Shown: positions 52,852 through 64,000 of the stretch, piece by piece
How positions within the stretch are numbered: the first letter of the stretch is position 1
Layout: the number at the start of each line of letters is the position of its first letter
Assembly: GCF_001730365.1 (NCBI RefSeq)
Contig: NZ_MIKB01000014.1
Location: forward strand, 297,241-361,240
Length of the DNA stretch: 64,000 nucleotides
From: Enterococcus quebecensis
GTDB taxonomy: Bacteria; Bacillota; Bacilli; Lactobacillales; Enterococcaceae
Direction of reading: 5' to 3'
Translations under genes and position numbers: made by a program
Notes under the pieces: model-generated
Told to the model about the DNA's origin: nothing
Seen by the model: the letters and a program-made list of their open reading frames with translations, nothing else
Database searches by the model: none

Positions 52852-53031
52852 ATGTATGATCTTGGTGATATTGTAGAAATGAAAAAGCCCCATGCTTGTC
52901 AGGCAAATCGTTGGGAAATTATCCGAATGGGTGCCGACATTAAAATAAAATGTACGAACTGCGGTCATATTGTTATGATGACACGCCGTGATTTTGAGAA
53001 GAAAATGAAAAAAATTTTGGAAAAAAACTGA
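52852..53031 (+). CDS. DUF951 family small protein
   Basis: This 59-aa protein has the DUF951 pattern YDLGDIVEMKKPHAC...NRWEIIRMGADIKIKCTNCGH with a C-x-x-C pair and C-terminal basic helix. It is a conserved companion of ychF in Firmicutes, of unknown function; it may bind RNA or metal. ATG 52852 is chosen because AGAAGGG lies 9 bases upstream and it matches the family length; the upstream in-frame ATG at 52735 would add a non-conserved extension. Confidence 0.9.
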   Translation: MYDLGDIVEMKKPHACQANRWEIIRMGADIKIKCTNCGHIVMMTRRDFEKKMKKILEKN

Positions 53032-53051
53032 TAAAGGATAGTGAATAATCA

Positions 53052-54152
53052 ATGGCATTAACAGCTGGAATCGTAGGTTTACCAAACGTAGGAAAATCTA
53101 CTCTTTTTAACGCAATTACAAAAGCAGGAGCAGAGGCGGCAAACTATCCGTTTGCAACAATTGATCCTAATGTAGGCATGGTTGAAGTACCAGATGATCG
53201 CTTACTACGCTTAACAGAGCTAGTGAAACCTAAAAAAACAGTACCAACTACTTTTGAATTTACAGATATTGCTGGAATTGTAAAAGGCGCAAGTAAAGGT
53301 GAAGGATTGGGGAACCAATTTTTAAGTCACATTCGCCAAGTAGATGCGATTTGTCATGTGGTACGTTGTTTTGATGATGATAATATTACCCACGTTGAAG
53401 GACGTGTAGATCCGTTAGCGGATATTGATACAATCAATTTAGAGTTAGTATTAGCTGATTTAGATTCCATTACGAAACGTTATGCTCGTGTGGCTAAAAT
53501 AGCTAAGACGAAAGACAAAGATGCAGTAGCTGAACTAGCAGTCTTAGACAAGCTTAAGCCTGTTCTGGAAGAAGGATTATCTGCAAGAACAATCGAGTTT
53601 ACTGAAGATGAGCAAAAAATCGTAAAAAGTTTGTTCCTACTAACAGCAAAACCAATTTTATATGTGGCAAATGTTTCAGAAGATGAGGTAGCTGATTCAG
53701 ATAACAATCCTTATGTTCAGCAAGTCCGTGATTTCGCTGCAAACGAACAAGCAGAAGTTATTGTGGTTTGTGCACGCGCAGAAGAAGAAATTGCTGAGTT
53801 AGATGATGAAGATAAGGCGGAGTTTTTAGAAGCTTTAGGAATCGAAGAATCAGGCTTAGATCAATTGATTCGTGCAGCTTATGATTTATTAGGACTAGCT
53901 ACTTACTTTACTGCTGGTGAGCAAGAAGTTCGGGCATGGACTTTCCGTAAAGGGATCAAAGCACCTCAAGCAGCTGGAATTATCCATACGGATTTTGAAC
54001 GCGGATTTATTCGTGCAGAGACAGTTTCTTTTGATGATTTGAATACGTATGGCAACATGCAGGCAGCGAAAGAAGCTGGGAAAGTTCGTTTAGAAGGAAA
54101 AGAATATATTGTTCAAGATGGCGATGTTATGCTTTTCCGTTTCAATGTATAG
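53052..54152 (+). CDS. ychF: YchF/OLA1-type ATPase
   Basis: This 366-aa Obg-related nucleotidase has the Walker [10 protein letters not shown], the [11 protein letters not shown] switch region and the C-terminal TGS domain ([11 protein letters not shown] at the end). YchF prefers ATP and binds ribosomes; it affects translation and stress responses. It is 21 bp after DUF951. Confidence 0.96.
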   Translation: MALTAGIVGLPNVGKSTLFNAITKAGAEAANYPFATIDPNVGMVEVPDDRLLRLTELVKPKKTVPTTFEFTDIAGIVKGASKGEGLGNQFLSHIRQVDAICHVVRCFDDDNITHVEGRVDPLADIDTINLELVLADLDSITKRYARVAKIAKTKDKDAVAELAVLDKLKPVLEEGLSARTIEFTEDEQKIVKSLFLLTAKPILYVANVSEDEVADSDNNPYVQQVRDFAANEQAEVIVVCARAEEEIAELDDEDKAEFLEALGIEESGLDQLIRAAYDLLGLATYFTAGEQEVRAWTFRKGIKAPQAAGIIHTDFERGFIRAETVSFDDLNTYGNMQAAKEAGKVRLEGKEYIVQDGDVMLFRFNV

Positions 54153-54250
54153 GAAAAATTCACTAAAAACTGTTTTTCTCCCTAAAAAATATGTTAGAAT
54201 ACTTTTTAGGTAAAGACTGCCCCATTGCCACGGGCGAGGAGGACGTAATA

Positions 54251-54934
54251 ATGGAATCAGAAACACTTAGAGACATCGTTTCAGAAAATCGTGAACTTGA
54301 ACAAAAATTAACAAAGAGAAATGAACAATACATTTTTGACTTGAAAAAATCATTAGTTGCTGCCAATCTTTCAGAAGAAGCACAGACGCTTGCTTTACAC
54401 GAAATTCTACCCCATTTAGTAGAAGGTCAAAAAAGTGGAAAGACCGCACGTCAGCTTTTTGGAACGGTTGCCGAACGCACGGAGTCTATATTAAATAAAC
54501 CAGAAGAACTGCCCGAATCAACACCTGCTTTGATGTGGTTAGATAACACATTGTTGTTGTTTGGTGTAATGACAATTATGTTTTCAATTATGATGATGTG
54601 GTCTAAAGGTAAATCACAACCACTAGGGTTATTAACATTAGTGTTGGCATCAATGGCTGGAGGGTATGCATTTTATCTGATGTATAAGTACGTATATCAA
54701 TATGATCGTCCAGGTGTGGATAAATCCCAACGTCCTAGTTGGTTCAAAACAGGTTTAATCTTGGTTGGAGCGATGCTTTTATGGCTTGCTGTCTTTGCAG
54801 GTTCAGCAATGTTACCACCTGTTATCAATCCTGTGCTAGATCCAGTTATTGTAATCATTATTGGTGGAGCTGCATTAGGTACTCGTTACCTGTTAAAGAA
54901 AAAATATAATATGCGCAGCAGTTTGGCGCGTTAA
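54251..54934 (+). CDS. DUF1129-family membrane protein
   Basis: This 227-aa protein has a soluble helical N-terminus (residues 1-95, RDIVSENRELEQKLTKRNEQYIFDLKKSLV) and four membrane segments. DUF1129 proteins are common beside ychF in lactic acid bacteria and have no known function. ATG 54251 is chosen because GAGGAGGAC lies 8 bases upstream; the longer in-frame start at 54191 has no ribosome site. Confidence 0.88.
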   Translation: MESETLRDIVSENRELEQKLTKRNEQYIFDLKKSLVAANLSEEAQTLALHEILPHLVEGQKSGKTARQLFGTVAERTESILNKPEELPESTPALMWLDNTLLLFGVMTIMFSIMMMWSKGKSQPLGLLTLVLASMAGGYAFYLMYKYVYQYDRPGVDKSQRPSWFKTGLILVGAMLLWLAVFAGSAMLPPVINPVLDPVIVIIIGGAALGTRYLLKKKYNMRSSLAR

Positions 54935-54969
54935 ATAGAATAGTAGAAATCCGAGTATTCGGATTAAGG

Positions 54970-55012
54970 GACTGTAACAAGACGAGGTTTGTTTTGTTGC
55001 AGTCTTTTTATT
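54970..55012 (+). terminator. Intrinsic terminator after the DUF1129 gene
   Basis: GACTGTAACAA (54970-54980) pairs with TTGTTGCAGTC (54994-55004), followed by T5. Confidence 0.85.
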
Positions 55013-55123
55013 CGTATTTTCGTAATTGAAGGGTTCGTATTTGTAAGAAAAGCTTTAGCAAGATACCATAAGGAAAGTAGGAATAAATGTTTCAATAAAT
55101 TTTCATTATGAGTAGGTGAATAA

Positions 55124-56800
55124 ATGAAGGTGTGGATCAGTAGACATAGTCGATTACTGATACTTCTGAGTTTTTTTGTACTGAGTGTATTGTCTTTATA
55201 TGTCGTTTATTTTCAAAATAGTCGTATTTTGATTGGAGATGATTATCATTTTCATCAAAATCGAATTGAAGGATTAGCATTGTCTTTGAAGCATGGCGAG
55301 CTACTGCCAAAAATAAGTTACTTTTTCATCGGTGGTTATGGTTATGCATCCAGCTTGTTTTATCCAGACTTTTATTTGTATTTTCCAGCAGTTTTACGTG
55401 CAGCTGGTTTGTCTTTGTCAGCTAGCTTTATTTTTTTTGGTATGGGAATCAATCTGAGTACGTTTATTTTAACGTATGTATCTGGTAGGTATATGGAATT
55501 ATCGAGAATAAAAAGCTACTTATTTTCATTGTTATACACACTGTCTATTTATCGATTACAAGATTTTTTTAATCGGCAAGCAATTGGCGAACTCTTAGCA
55601 ATGAGTTTTTTCCCTTTGGTTTTGGCAAGTTTGTATTTGTTAAAAAATGGTCAGAAGGAGAAATGGTTGTTGTTAACTGTAGCTATGACAGGAATTGGAT
55701 TAGCTCATTTTATTTCTTTGGAAATCATTAGTATCTTTATAGGGATGTATATTATTTTCAATTTGAAACGATTTTTAAAAAAAGAGGTGATAATTGCTAT
55801 ACTGAAAGCGACTGGGGTAACAATTTTGTTGCTTTCCTTTTATTTGATACCCGTTTTTGAGCAGATGAGTCATATCACGTTCCAAGTAACGTCAAATCCA
55901 TTGACGTTGATTTCTGATCGAAGTTATTCTTTAGGTGTATTACTGGCTAATAGCTTTAAAAACAGTGTTTTTCATGCATCTTCAGCGAATATAGGGATTA
56001 TTCTATTGTTTGGTTTACTCATCTATGCAGCGACTCTTTTTAAACGAAATGTACCCAATCGTGATTTGATTATCCTTGCTGTTTTCTTTATGTTTATAAC
56101 GACTAATCTGTTTCCTTGGCAACTATTTAACCAAACACCAATAAATACGATTCAATTTCCTTGGCGTTTTTTATCGATCGTGACGATGTTATTGTCGTAT
56201 CTTATCGCTAATGATGATTTAGGATTATTTAAAAAATTTCCAAGTGCTCCAATAATTTTGATGATGATCATTTTACTTGGCGTTACACTATATGAGAAGG
56301 AAAGCGTTGATACAGAAGGGAAAAGAGATTTACTCTATCAGACCTATAACGCAACGAATAGTTATTATATTGGTGCGGGACATGAATATTTACCAAAAGA
56401 AGTGAACTATGAGACGATCAAACAAAATAAGAAGCGAAAAGTAATTTATAATAAAGACGAAATAGACGTATCAAATGCTAAAATGACATTTGACTCGGTG
56501 ATATTTAATTATCATACAAAAAATGCGAATAGAGCGATGGTTACTATTCCATTTATCTATTATTATGGTTATCAAGCTAAAATAGTCAGCGATGGGAAAG
56601 AAAAAGTGATCCCAGCTTTCTTAGACAAACAAAATGGATTAGTGGGCATTCAGTTATCTGGTAAAGGCAGTGTATCAATCTCATATCATTCAACGTTGGC
56701 TCAAAAAATTTCATTAGGAATATCAGTTTCGACTCTTTTGATCTGTATAATATGGAAAGCTGTATTTCCGATTTTAGCAAGGTTAAAAGGAAAGAACTAA
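55124..56800 (+). CDS. Polytopic membrane protein, PTPS-related/GT-C-like
   Basis: This 558-aa protein has about twelve hydrophobic segments and a C-terminal outer domain (residues about 410-530). The N-terminal part has an acidic motif in the first outer loop (GDDYHFHQNRIEGL) and GGYGYASSLFYPDFYLYFP, as in bacterial membrane proteins annotated '6-pyruvoyl-tetrahydropterin synthase related domain', which are thought to be GT-C-type glycosyltransferases. A role in decorating wall polymers is plausible but unproven. AGTAGGTG precedes the ATG. Confidence 0.78.
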   Translation: MKVWISRHSRLLILLSFFVLSVLSLYVVYFQNSRILIGDDYHFHQNRIEGLALSLKHGELLPKISYFFIGGYGYASSLFYPDFYLYFPAVLRAAGLSLSASFIFFGMGINLSTFILTYVSGRYMELSRIKSYLFSLLYTLSIYRLQDFFNRQAIGELLAMSFFPLVLASLYLLKNGQKEKWLLLTVAMTGIGLAHFISLEIISIFIGMYIIFNLKRFLKKEVIIAILKATGVTILLLSFYLIPVFEQMSHITFQVTSNPLTLISDRSYSLGVLLANSFKNSVFHASSANIGIILLFGLLIYAATLFKRNVPNRDLIILAVFFMFITTNLFPWQLFNQTPINTIQFPWRFLSIVTMLLSYLIANDDLGLFKKFPSAPIILMMIILLGVTLYEKESVDTEGKRDLLYQTYNATNSYYIGAGHEYLPKEVNYETIKQNKKRKVIYNKDEIDVSNAKMTFDSVIFNYHTKNANRAMVTIPFIYYYGYQAKIVSDGKEKVIPAFLDKQNGLVGIQLSGKGSVSISYHSTLAQKISLGISVSTLLICIIWKAVFPILARLKGKN

Positions 56801-56894
56801 TTACAGTTATCCTTTTAAAAAGATAACAATATCATTAGAAAGTACTCATGTTTTGTAAAACGAGCAGAAAATTTCTGTAAACAAGAAAATGCGG

Positions 56895-58443
<1,549 letters not shown>

Positions 58444-58447
58444 CCAT

Positions 58448-58489
58448 AAAAAAACTCCTATGTCCAATTACTGGCATAGGAGTTTTTTT
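58448..58489. terminator. Bidirectional terminator between guaB and pgdA
   Basis: A perfect 15-bp dyad, AAAAAAACTCCTATG against CATAGGAGTTTTTTT, has A and T runs on both sides, suiting both convergent genes. Confidence 0.9.
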
Positions 58490-58491
58490 AG

Positions 58492-59985
58492 TTATTGCAC
58501 AAGGCGTTCATCTTTAGAACCATAGTACATATGAAGTGGTTTGGCTTTGTTTCCTAATAATTTTTTAGAAGGTAAAATCTCATAGCCTTCTCCACGTAGG
58601 TGGTCGATCACAGTTGCTACAGCATCTACGGTTTCTGGATGGATATCATGCATCAAAATGATTGTGTCGTGGTAGGCAGTATCATGAATCCGTTTAATGA
58701 TTGCTTCAGCATTATGGCTTTCCCAATCTTGAGAATCTACAGACCACTGGATGATCGGTTTATTGATAATTTTTGCCACTTCTGTGTTTACAGCACCATA
58801 AGGTGGCCTAAAATCAGTTGGAATTTTACCGATAGCGTGGTAGATGGCTTTGTCTGTTTGTTGGACCTCATCTTTCACTATTTGTTCATCGACTCCTGTT
58901 AATTGAGGATGTGAATAGGAATGACTAGCTACTTCATGTCCTTCTTCTGCAACCCGTTTTACAAGCTCTTCGTTTTTCACGACATTTTGACCTAACATAA
59001 AGAATGTCGCTTTGACGTCTTTTTCTTTTAGAATATCCAACAGTCTTGGTGTTGTCTCAGGATTTGGTCCGTCATCAAAAGTCAGTGAAATATACTTTTT
59101 ATCTGGATCTAGAGGTGCTGACACTGCATCTTTGATAGCATCTGGATCAACAAACTCTGGGTTGATGTAGTTGGCAATTTCTTTATATGGCAACGTGATT
59201 TCTTTTTTGCCAGTTGGATTTTCTGGTAATTCTAAACTGATTTTATCGGGATAGTATGTAAAAGCAGTCCCATCTAGTGAAATCTTTGGCATATTGAGAA
59301 CGCCATCGATGACACTATTACCATCTGGACTTTCATCAAGTAATTTCTGCTGAAGGACTTGATAAATAGCTAAGAGATTAGCTTCGCTTATAAAAATATC
59401 CTGTAGCGTCAGTGGTTGTTTTGTTTTTTGGTTAACATATGCAACATTTTTACCTAAAACAGTTTTTTCAGACCAATCTTCTTTTTTTGAATCCCAAGTA
59501 TAAGTATCAACAGTTGTTTGATAGCCTATCACTTGTTCATTGGTTTTGATTTTTTTTACATATCCAACGATTTTGGCGGCCGTTTCTTTAGGTAGATTTT
59601 TTTTAGCTTCTTCTATTAAAATAGTTAGTTCAGTTTTTATTGTTGGTAATTGAGGGATAGTGTCAGTAGTAACAGGTTCATAAATTAATGTCTGGATGCT
59701 GCCTTCTGTTTTTTCTTGTTCCGTACTTTGGAGTTCTTCTTGTTTTTTAGCTTCTCGAATCTTTTCTAACAGCAAGGCTTCCTTTTGTTTATAAAGACTG
59801 TCATCTTTAACTTTACTTACTTCTTTTGGTTTAGGTTGCATGATTTTTGTTGCGTATACGCCACCGCAGATTAAGATAAAGGAGACACCAAGAACTGATA
59901 TAAGGGCTACCTTTTTTGGGAAAGTCTGCTTATTTCTTTCGCGCCGACTATTTCGAGTACCACGTGGCTGTTTTTTTCTATCCAT
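58492..59985 (-). CDS. pgdA: Membrane-anchored polysaccharide deacetylase (PgdA-type)
   Basis: This 497-aa protein has a basic cytoplasmic N-terminus, one membrane helix (VALISVLGVSFILICGGVYA), a long helical and beta-rich outer region, and a C-terminal NodB deacetylase domain (residues about 300-470). Catalytic motifs are TFDDGPN, HSYSH, RPPYG and the late LMHDIH. It deacetylates GlcNAc in peptidoglycan and gives resistance to lysozyme. ATG 59985 is chosen: GAGGGA lies 9 bases upstream, while the in-frame TTG at 59994 overlaps that site. Confidence 0.93.
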   Translation of the reverse strand: MDRKKQPRGTRNSRRERNKQTFPKKVALISVLGVSFILICGGVYATKIMQPKPKEVSKVKDDSLYKQKEALLLEKIREAKKQEELQSTEQEKTEGSIQTLIYEPVTTDTIPQLPTIKTELTILIEEAKKNLPKETAAKIVGYVKKIKTNEQVIGYQTTVDTYTWDSKKEDWSEKTVLGKNVAYVNQKTKQPLTLQDIFISEANLLAIYQVLQQKLLDESPDGNSVIDGVLNMPKISLDGTAFTYYPDKISLELPENPTGKKEITLPYKEIANYINPEFVDPDAIKDAVSAPLDPDKKYISLTFDDGPNPETTPRLLDILKEKDVKATFFMLGQNVVKNEELVKRVAEEGHEVASHSYSHPQLTGVDEQIVKDEVQQTDKAIYHAIGKIPTDFRPPYGAVNTEVAKIINKPIIQWSVDSQDWESHNAEAIIKRIHDTAYHDTIILMHDIHPETVDAVATVIDHLRGEGYEILPSKKLLGNKAKPLHMYYGSKDERLVQ

Positions 59986-60095
59986 AACGTTCAATCCCTC
60001 TAATTTATAAATTTGGTTGTTTTCAGTAATCTCAATGTATCATGCATGTTTCATACTTTCAACAGTCCTATGGATAAATTAGTGTTTCTTTCTAT

Positions 60096-61379
<1,284 letters not shown>

Positions 61380-61399
61380 TTATTTTAAGCTGAAAGAAC

Positions 61400-61672
61400 T
61401 CTTTCAACCTTGACGCTAGGTAGCATTGTAGTAAAATAAAAAGCCACTCCATCCCCAGAAAAAAATTCTTGGGACGAAATGACTTGAATTTCGCGGTACC
61501 ACCCAAGTTCAGCATAATGCTGCCCTTGTAAATGCAGATAACGGTTGCTGCCGGTTCGACTTATTTCGTCAAACGCATCTAAAAGAGACGGACTTCTTTA
61601 TAGTAGAATATTTGCTTTCACCACCGCAAACTCTCTTTGATTCAGAACTATAAATACTTTTTCTCTTTGCTT
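61400..61672 (-). promoter_or_regulatory. T-box riboswitch of serS
   Basis: On the minus strand a leader of about 270 nt has the T-box core GGGTGGTACCGCG at about 61492-61505, preceded by a stem-I region and followed by a terminator hairpin (GTCATTTCGTCCC against GGGGATGGAGTGGC) with T run at about 61437-61475. Binding of uncharged tRNA-Ser to the core would form the antiterminator. I cannot fix the specifier codon by eye. Confidence 0.9.
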
Positions 61673-61678
61673 GTCATT

Positions 61679-61707
61679 AGGATACAAAACTTTTATTTGA
61701 ATGTCAA
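61679..61707 (-). promoter_or_regulatory. serS T-box promoter
   Basis: On the minus strand TTGACA (61702-61707), 17 bp, TATCCT (61679-61684). A perfect -35 and a four-of-six -10. Confidence 0.85.
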
Positions 61708-61717
61708 CCTCAAGCAG

Positions 61718-62869
61718 TTAATTTCGTTCTAATGGCAAATGGATAATGAAAGAGGTCCAATGGTTATCGGAAGTTGCGTAGATATATCCACCGTGCAAAG
61801 CTATAATACTTTGTGCAATAGCTAAACCTAAACCAGTCCCTCCCGTTTCTTGAGATCGCGATTCTTCTACACGATAGAAACGATCAAATAATTGATCCAG
61901 AGATTTCTTCGGAATAGGAGAACCATCATTTCTCACGGCAATGACTGCTTCTGTACCTACTTTTTCAACATCGATGACAATATTTTTACCGCCTTTTCCG
62001 TATTTCAGTGCATTTGATAATAAGTTATTGAAGACCCGCACTAATTTTTCCGTATCTCCGTACATTTTTATTGACGCAGGATTGGCGTTTACTTGAATCT
62101 TCATATTATTTTTATCAGCCTCTAGTTCAAAATCTGCGGCAAGTTGTTCAACTAGTTGAGCCATATCAAAGTTGATTGTATTAATAGGAACGGATGGTTG
62201 TCTAACTTTTGTGTATTCAAAGAGGTCATCTACTAAAAGCTTCATTTGCTTCGCTTTCACATAAGCAGTATGCGTATACTTTAGTAAGTCTTCTTCATTA
62301 TGAAACTGGCGATCTTCAATTAAACCTAAATACCCTATAATAGAAGTTAAAGGTGTTCTAATATCGTGACTAACGTTTGTAATTAGTTCATCTTTTGATT
62401 TCTCAATTTTGCGTTCATCCTCAATTGCGGCTACGGTGCTATCAACCAAACCATTAATGCTAGTAACAACTTTTGCTAAGTCACCACTTAATTCAAAAGG
62501 AATGCGGTGATCATAATTCCCATCAGCGATATAATGTAGTTCACTAATAATGTGACGTAGTTGCATTTGGCGATAACGTCGAATGAGACGCCAGTACAAT
62601 ACGCCAACATCGACTACAAAAAAGACAGGGATGATGAATTTCCCCCAACTCCAAAATAAATCAGTATTCAGTTCTTTAGCAAAAGCACCCTTAGTTGCCC
62701 ATATAAGTCCTTGCAATGTTTGACTGCCACTAAGAAGAACCGTAATTGAGACATTTAATAGAAGCAACAGGATAATTGTAACGATTCCTTCAGCAAGTAA
62801 TTCACTGATTTCTTTTGATGTTAAGGTAATCCGTTTTTGCTTCTCTATTTTCTTTTGTCTAACGAGCAT
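61718..62869 (-). CDS. croS: CroS-like sensor histidine kinase
   Basis: This 383-aa membrane kinase has two N-terminal membrane helices (residues about 28-52 and 78-100), a HAMP region, HisKA with the phospho-histidine in NVSHDIRTPLTSIIGYL, and an ATPase domain with FNNLLSNALKYG and GTGLGLAIA. The named function follows from context: the pair lies next to serS as croRS does in E. faecalis, where it responds to cell-wall stress and gives intrinsic cephalosporin resistance. ATG 62869 overlaps the croR stop by 11 bp (ATGCTCGTTAG) and is preferred to the longer frame. Confidence 0.82.
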   Translation of the reverse strand: MLVRQKKIEKQKRITLTSKEISELLAEGIVTIILLLLLNVSITVLLSGSQTLQGLIWATKGAFAKELNTDLFWSWGKFIIPVFFVVDVGVLYWRLIRRYRQMQLRHIISELHYIADGNYDHRIPFELSGDLAKVVTSINGLVDSTVAAIEDERKIEKSKDELITNVSHDIRTPLTSIIGYLGLIEDRQFHNEEDLLKYTHTAYVKAKQMKLLVDDLFEYTKVRQPSVPINTINFDMAQLVEQLAADFELEADKNNMKIQVNANPASIKMYGDTEKLVRVFNNLLSNALKYGKGGKNIVIDVEKVGTEAVIAVRNDGSPIPKKSLDQLFDRFYRVEESRSQETGGTGLGLAIAQSIIALHGGYIYATSDNHWTSFIIHLPLERN

Positions 62870-63548
62870 CGATTTTATATCCAACTCCCCAAACTGTTTG
62901 AATGACTTTTTCTCCACCAGTTGCTTCTTCAATTTTATCTCTTAAGTGACTTACGTGAACCATAACCGTCTTTGCGGAAACAATACTTTCTTGTTGCCAG
63001 ACACGTTCAAAAATTTCATCCGCACTGAAAACACGATTTGGATGACTGGCCAGGAGATATAAGATACCGAATTCTAAAGCTGTTAATTGGATTTCTTTTC
63101 CATCAACAGTTTTGACTTCATGTGAGTCCTTGTTAACGATCAACGATCCAATTTCTAGTATGTCAGGTTCATCTGCCTTAAGTTGCATTTGACTGCGTCT
63201 TAAAATAGACTTAACACGAGCCATGACTTCCAAAGGATTGAAAGGTTTAGTAACATAATCATCAGCTCCAGCGACTAATCCTTTAATTTTATCCATATCT
63301 GTAGTTTTAGCGGTAAGCATAATGATTGGGATTTGAGATTCCTTTCTCAACTCTTTAACGACTTGCATCCCATCCATAATAGGCATCATAATATCTAAGA
63401 TGAGTAAATCAATATCTGAAATTGTGCGAATCTTAGATAAAGCTTCCTTCCCATCATAAGCTTTGACTACCTCATAGCCTTCGTTGTGAATATAAATACT
63501 CAGTAGTTCCACGATCTCTTTATCATCATCAGCGACTAAAATTTTCAT
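62859..63548 (-). CDS. croR: CroR-like response regulator
   Basis: This 229-aa OmpR-family regulator has a complete receiver: KILVADDDKEI, the phospho-aspartate in LLILDIMMP, the TAK threonine/lysine region, and a C-terminal winged helix (VWQQESIVSAKTVMVHVSHLRDKIE, ending TVWGVGYKIDAR). With CroS it should control cell-wall stress genes. ATG 63548 has GGAGG 10 bases upstream; the first in-frame ATG (63566) lies before that site. Confidence 0.85.
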   Translation of the reverse strand: MKILVADDDKEIVELLSIYIHNEGYEVVKAYDGKEALSKIRTISDIDLLILDIMMPIMDGMQVVKELRKESQIPIIMLTAKTTDMDKIKGLVAGADDYVTKPFNPLEVMARVKSILRRSQMQLKADEPDILEIGSLIVNKDSHEVKTVDGKEIQLTALEFGILYLLASHPNRVFSADEIFERVWQQESIVSAKTVMVHVSHLRDKIEEATGGEKVIQTVWGVGYKIDAR

Positions 63549-63594
63549 ATCATATATTTCCTCCATACATTATATAGTAGAATTCTTCTTTTCT

Positions 63595-63624
63595 ATTCTA
63601 ACAAATATTCGGAAAAATTGACAA
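63595..63624 (-). promoter_or_regulatory. croRS promoter
   Basis: On the minus strand TTGTCA (63619-63624), 18 bp, TAGAAT (63595-63600). Confidence 0.6.
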
Positions 63625-63780
63625 AAACAGAGCGAAGTTACGGGAAACTTAGAATATATTACCAAAAATTAAGAAATGAGCTTAAAAAACCAGTTTTTCG
63701 TCCCAAAAACGAACAATAAAGAACAAAAGTAATAAAACAATCGGTAACGAAAAAAAGTTTAAAAAAAGTGCAAATTTTAG

Positions 63781-63936
63781 TTGACCAAAGCGCAGAAACT
63801 TGGTATATTATATCTTGTCGCAAGGCACTGATGAAAATCACCAAACGACAAAAATAGAATAACATTTCGAGTTTTAAAAAAACTTGAAAAATCAGGAAGA
63901 AAGTTGTTGACAAATAACAAACAACCTGATAAACTA
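63781..63936 (+). promoter_or_regulatory. Two tandem strong promoters at the right edge, probably for an rRNA operon
   Basis: P1: TTGACC (63781-63786), 17 bp, TATATT (63804-63809). P2: TTGACA (63908-63913), 17 bp, TAAACT (63931-63936). Tandem near-consensus promoters 127 bp apart, with no gene after them before the window ends, are typical of Firmicute rRNA operons. Apart from the croRS promoter, 63549-63780 shows no gene. Confidence 0.6.
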
Positions 63937-64000
63937 ATGAAGTTGTCGCGAAACAATCGATAACATCAAGCAGAAAAAAACTTTGAAACTTTTGAAAAAA

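Noticed and set aside
52705..53085. 126-codon minus-strand frame over DUF951
   Set aside because: It is antisense to the conserved DUF951 gene, without ribosome site or recognisable protein.
63659..63913. 84-codon minus-strand frame at the right edge
   Set aside because: It runs through the tandem promoter region, lacks a ribosome site and has chance-like composition.

Overview
The window reads as a low-GC Firmicute, an Enterococcus, from near the replication origin. Evidence is gene content and order: mnmE-mnmG, rsmG-parA-parB, parS-like sites, DUF951-ychF, guaB, serS behind a T-box, and a CroRS-like two-component system next to serS, the order I recall for E. faecalis. WxL surface proteins, FPxTG sorting signals and an LXG effector cluster agree. 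The species cannot be fixed from sequence alone; a relative of the E. faecalis group is my guess.

Left part (1-12.1 kb). The 3' end of mnmE and all of mnmG are followed by about 10 kb of stacked mobile debris. An intact LXG effector operon on the minus strand (DUF3130-like protein, DUF3958-like protein, LXG protein with an Ntox30-like C-terminus, putative immunity protein) lies upstream in transcription of an orphan EndoU-type toxin tip with its own immunity gene. The two cassettes share a 17-nt junction upstream and a repeat of about 300 bp downstream. That repeat holds a predicted small RNA and a small gene, whose second copy is a pseudogene. A broken IS110 transposase and an XRE regulator lie between the cassettes. 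Three copies of the mnmG 3'-end sequence and an integrase remnant mark the mnmG 3' end as a repeated integration site.

Surface-protein part (12.3-30.6 kb). A small HTH-like gene with no ATG start precedes an endolysin-like amidase, a 1546-residue FPxTG-anchored adhesin, an Mga-like regulator with an overlapping 33-codon leader, and a nine-gene WxL operon. The operon holds a winged-helix regulator, five WxL proteins, a small FPxTG protein, a DUF916/DUF3324 protein and a membrane protein. A 140-150 bp terminator-bearing repeat follows the lysin, the adhesin and the WxL operon.

Metabolic part (30.6-42.8 kb). It holds ada, a GH25 lysozyme, an M24 remnant, and a sugar locus: a DeoR repressor and PfkB kinase diverge from galactitol-type PTS IIA-IIB-IIC, a small membrane protein and a class II aldolase. 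A DUF805 protein and the conserved rsmG-parA-parB set follow.

Unknown cluster (42.8-50.9 kb). An AT-rich, repeat-bearing region leads into five co-oriented genes: a winged-helix regulator with a degenerate receiver, an acidic DivIVA-like coiled-coil protein, two unrecognised soluble proteins and a DUF916/DUF3324 membrane protein with a very basic cytoplasmic tail. A tyrosine recombinase preceded by a 45-bp palindrome and several GAAACT/AGTTTC motifs closes it. This is the best candidate for an undescribed system.

Right part (51-64 kb). An Mga-like regulator, DUF951, ychF, a DUF1129 protein, a polytopic membrane protein, guaB, a polysaccharide deacetylase, serS and croSR follow. The last 220 bp carry two tandem strong promoters that probably drive an rRNA or other stable-RNA operon beyond the edge.
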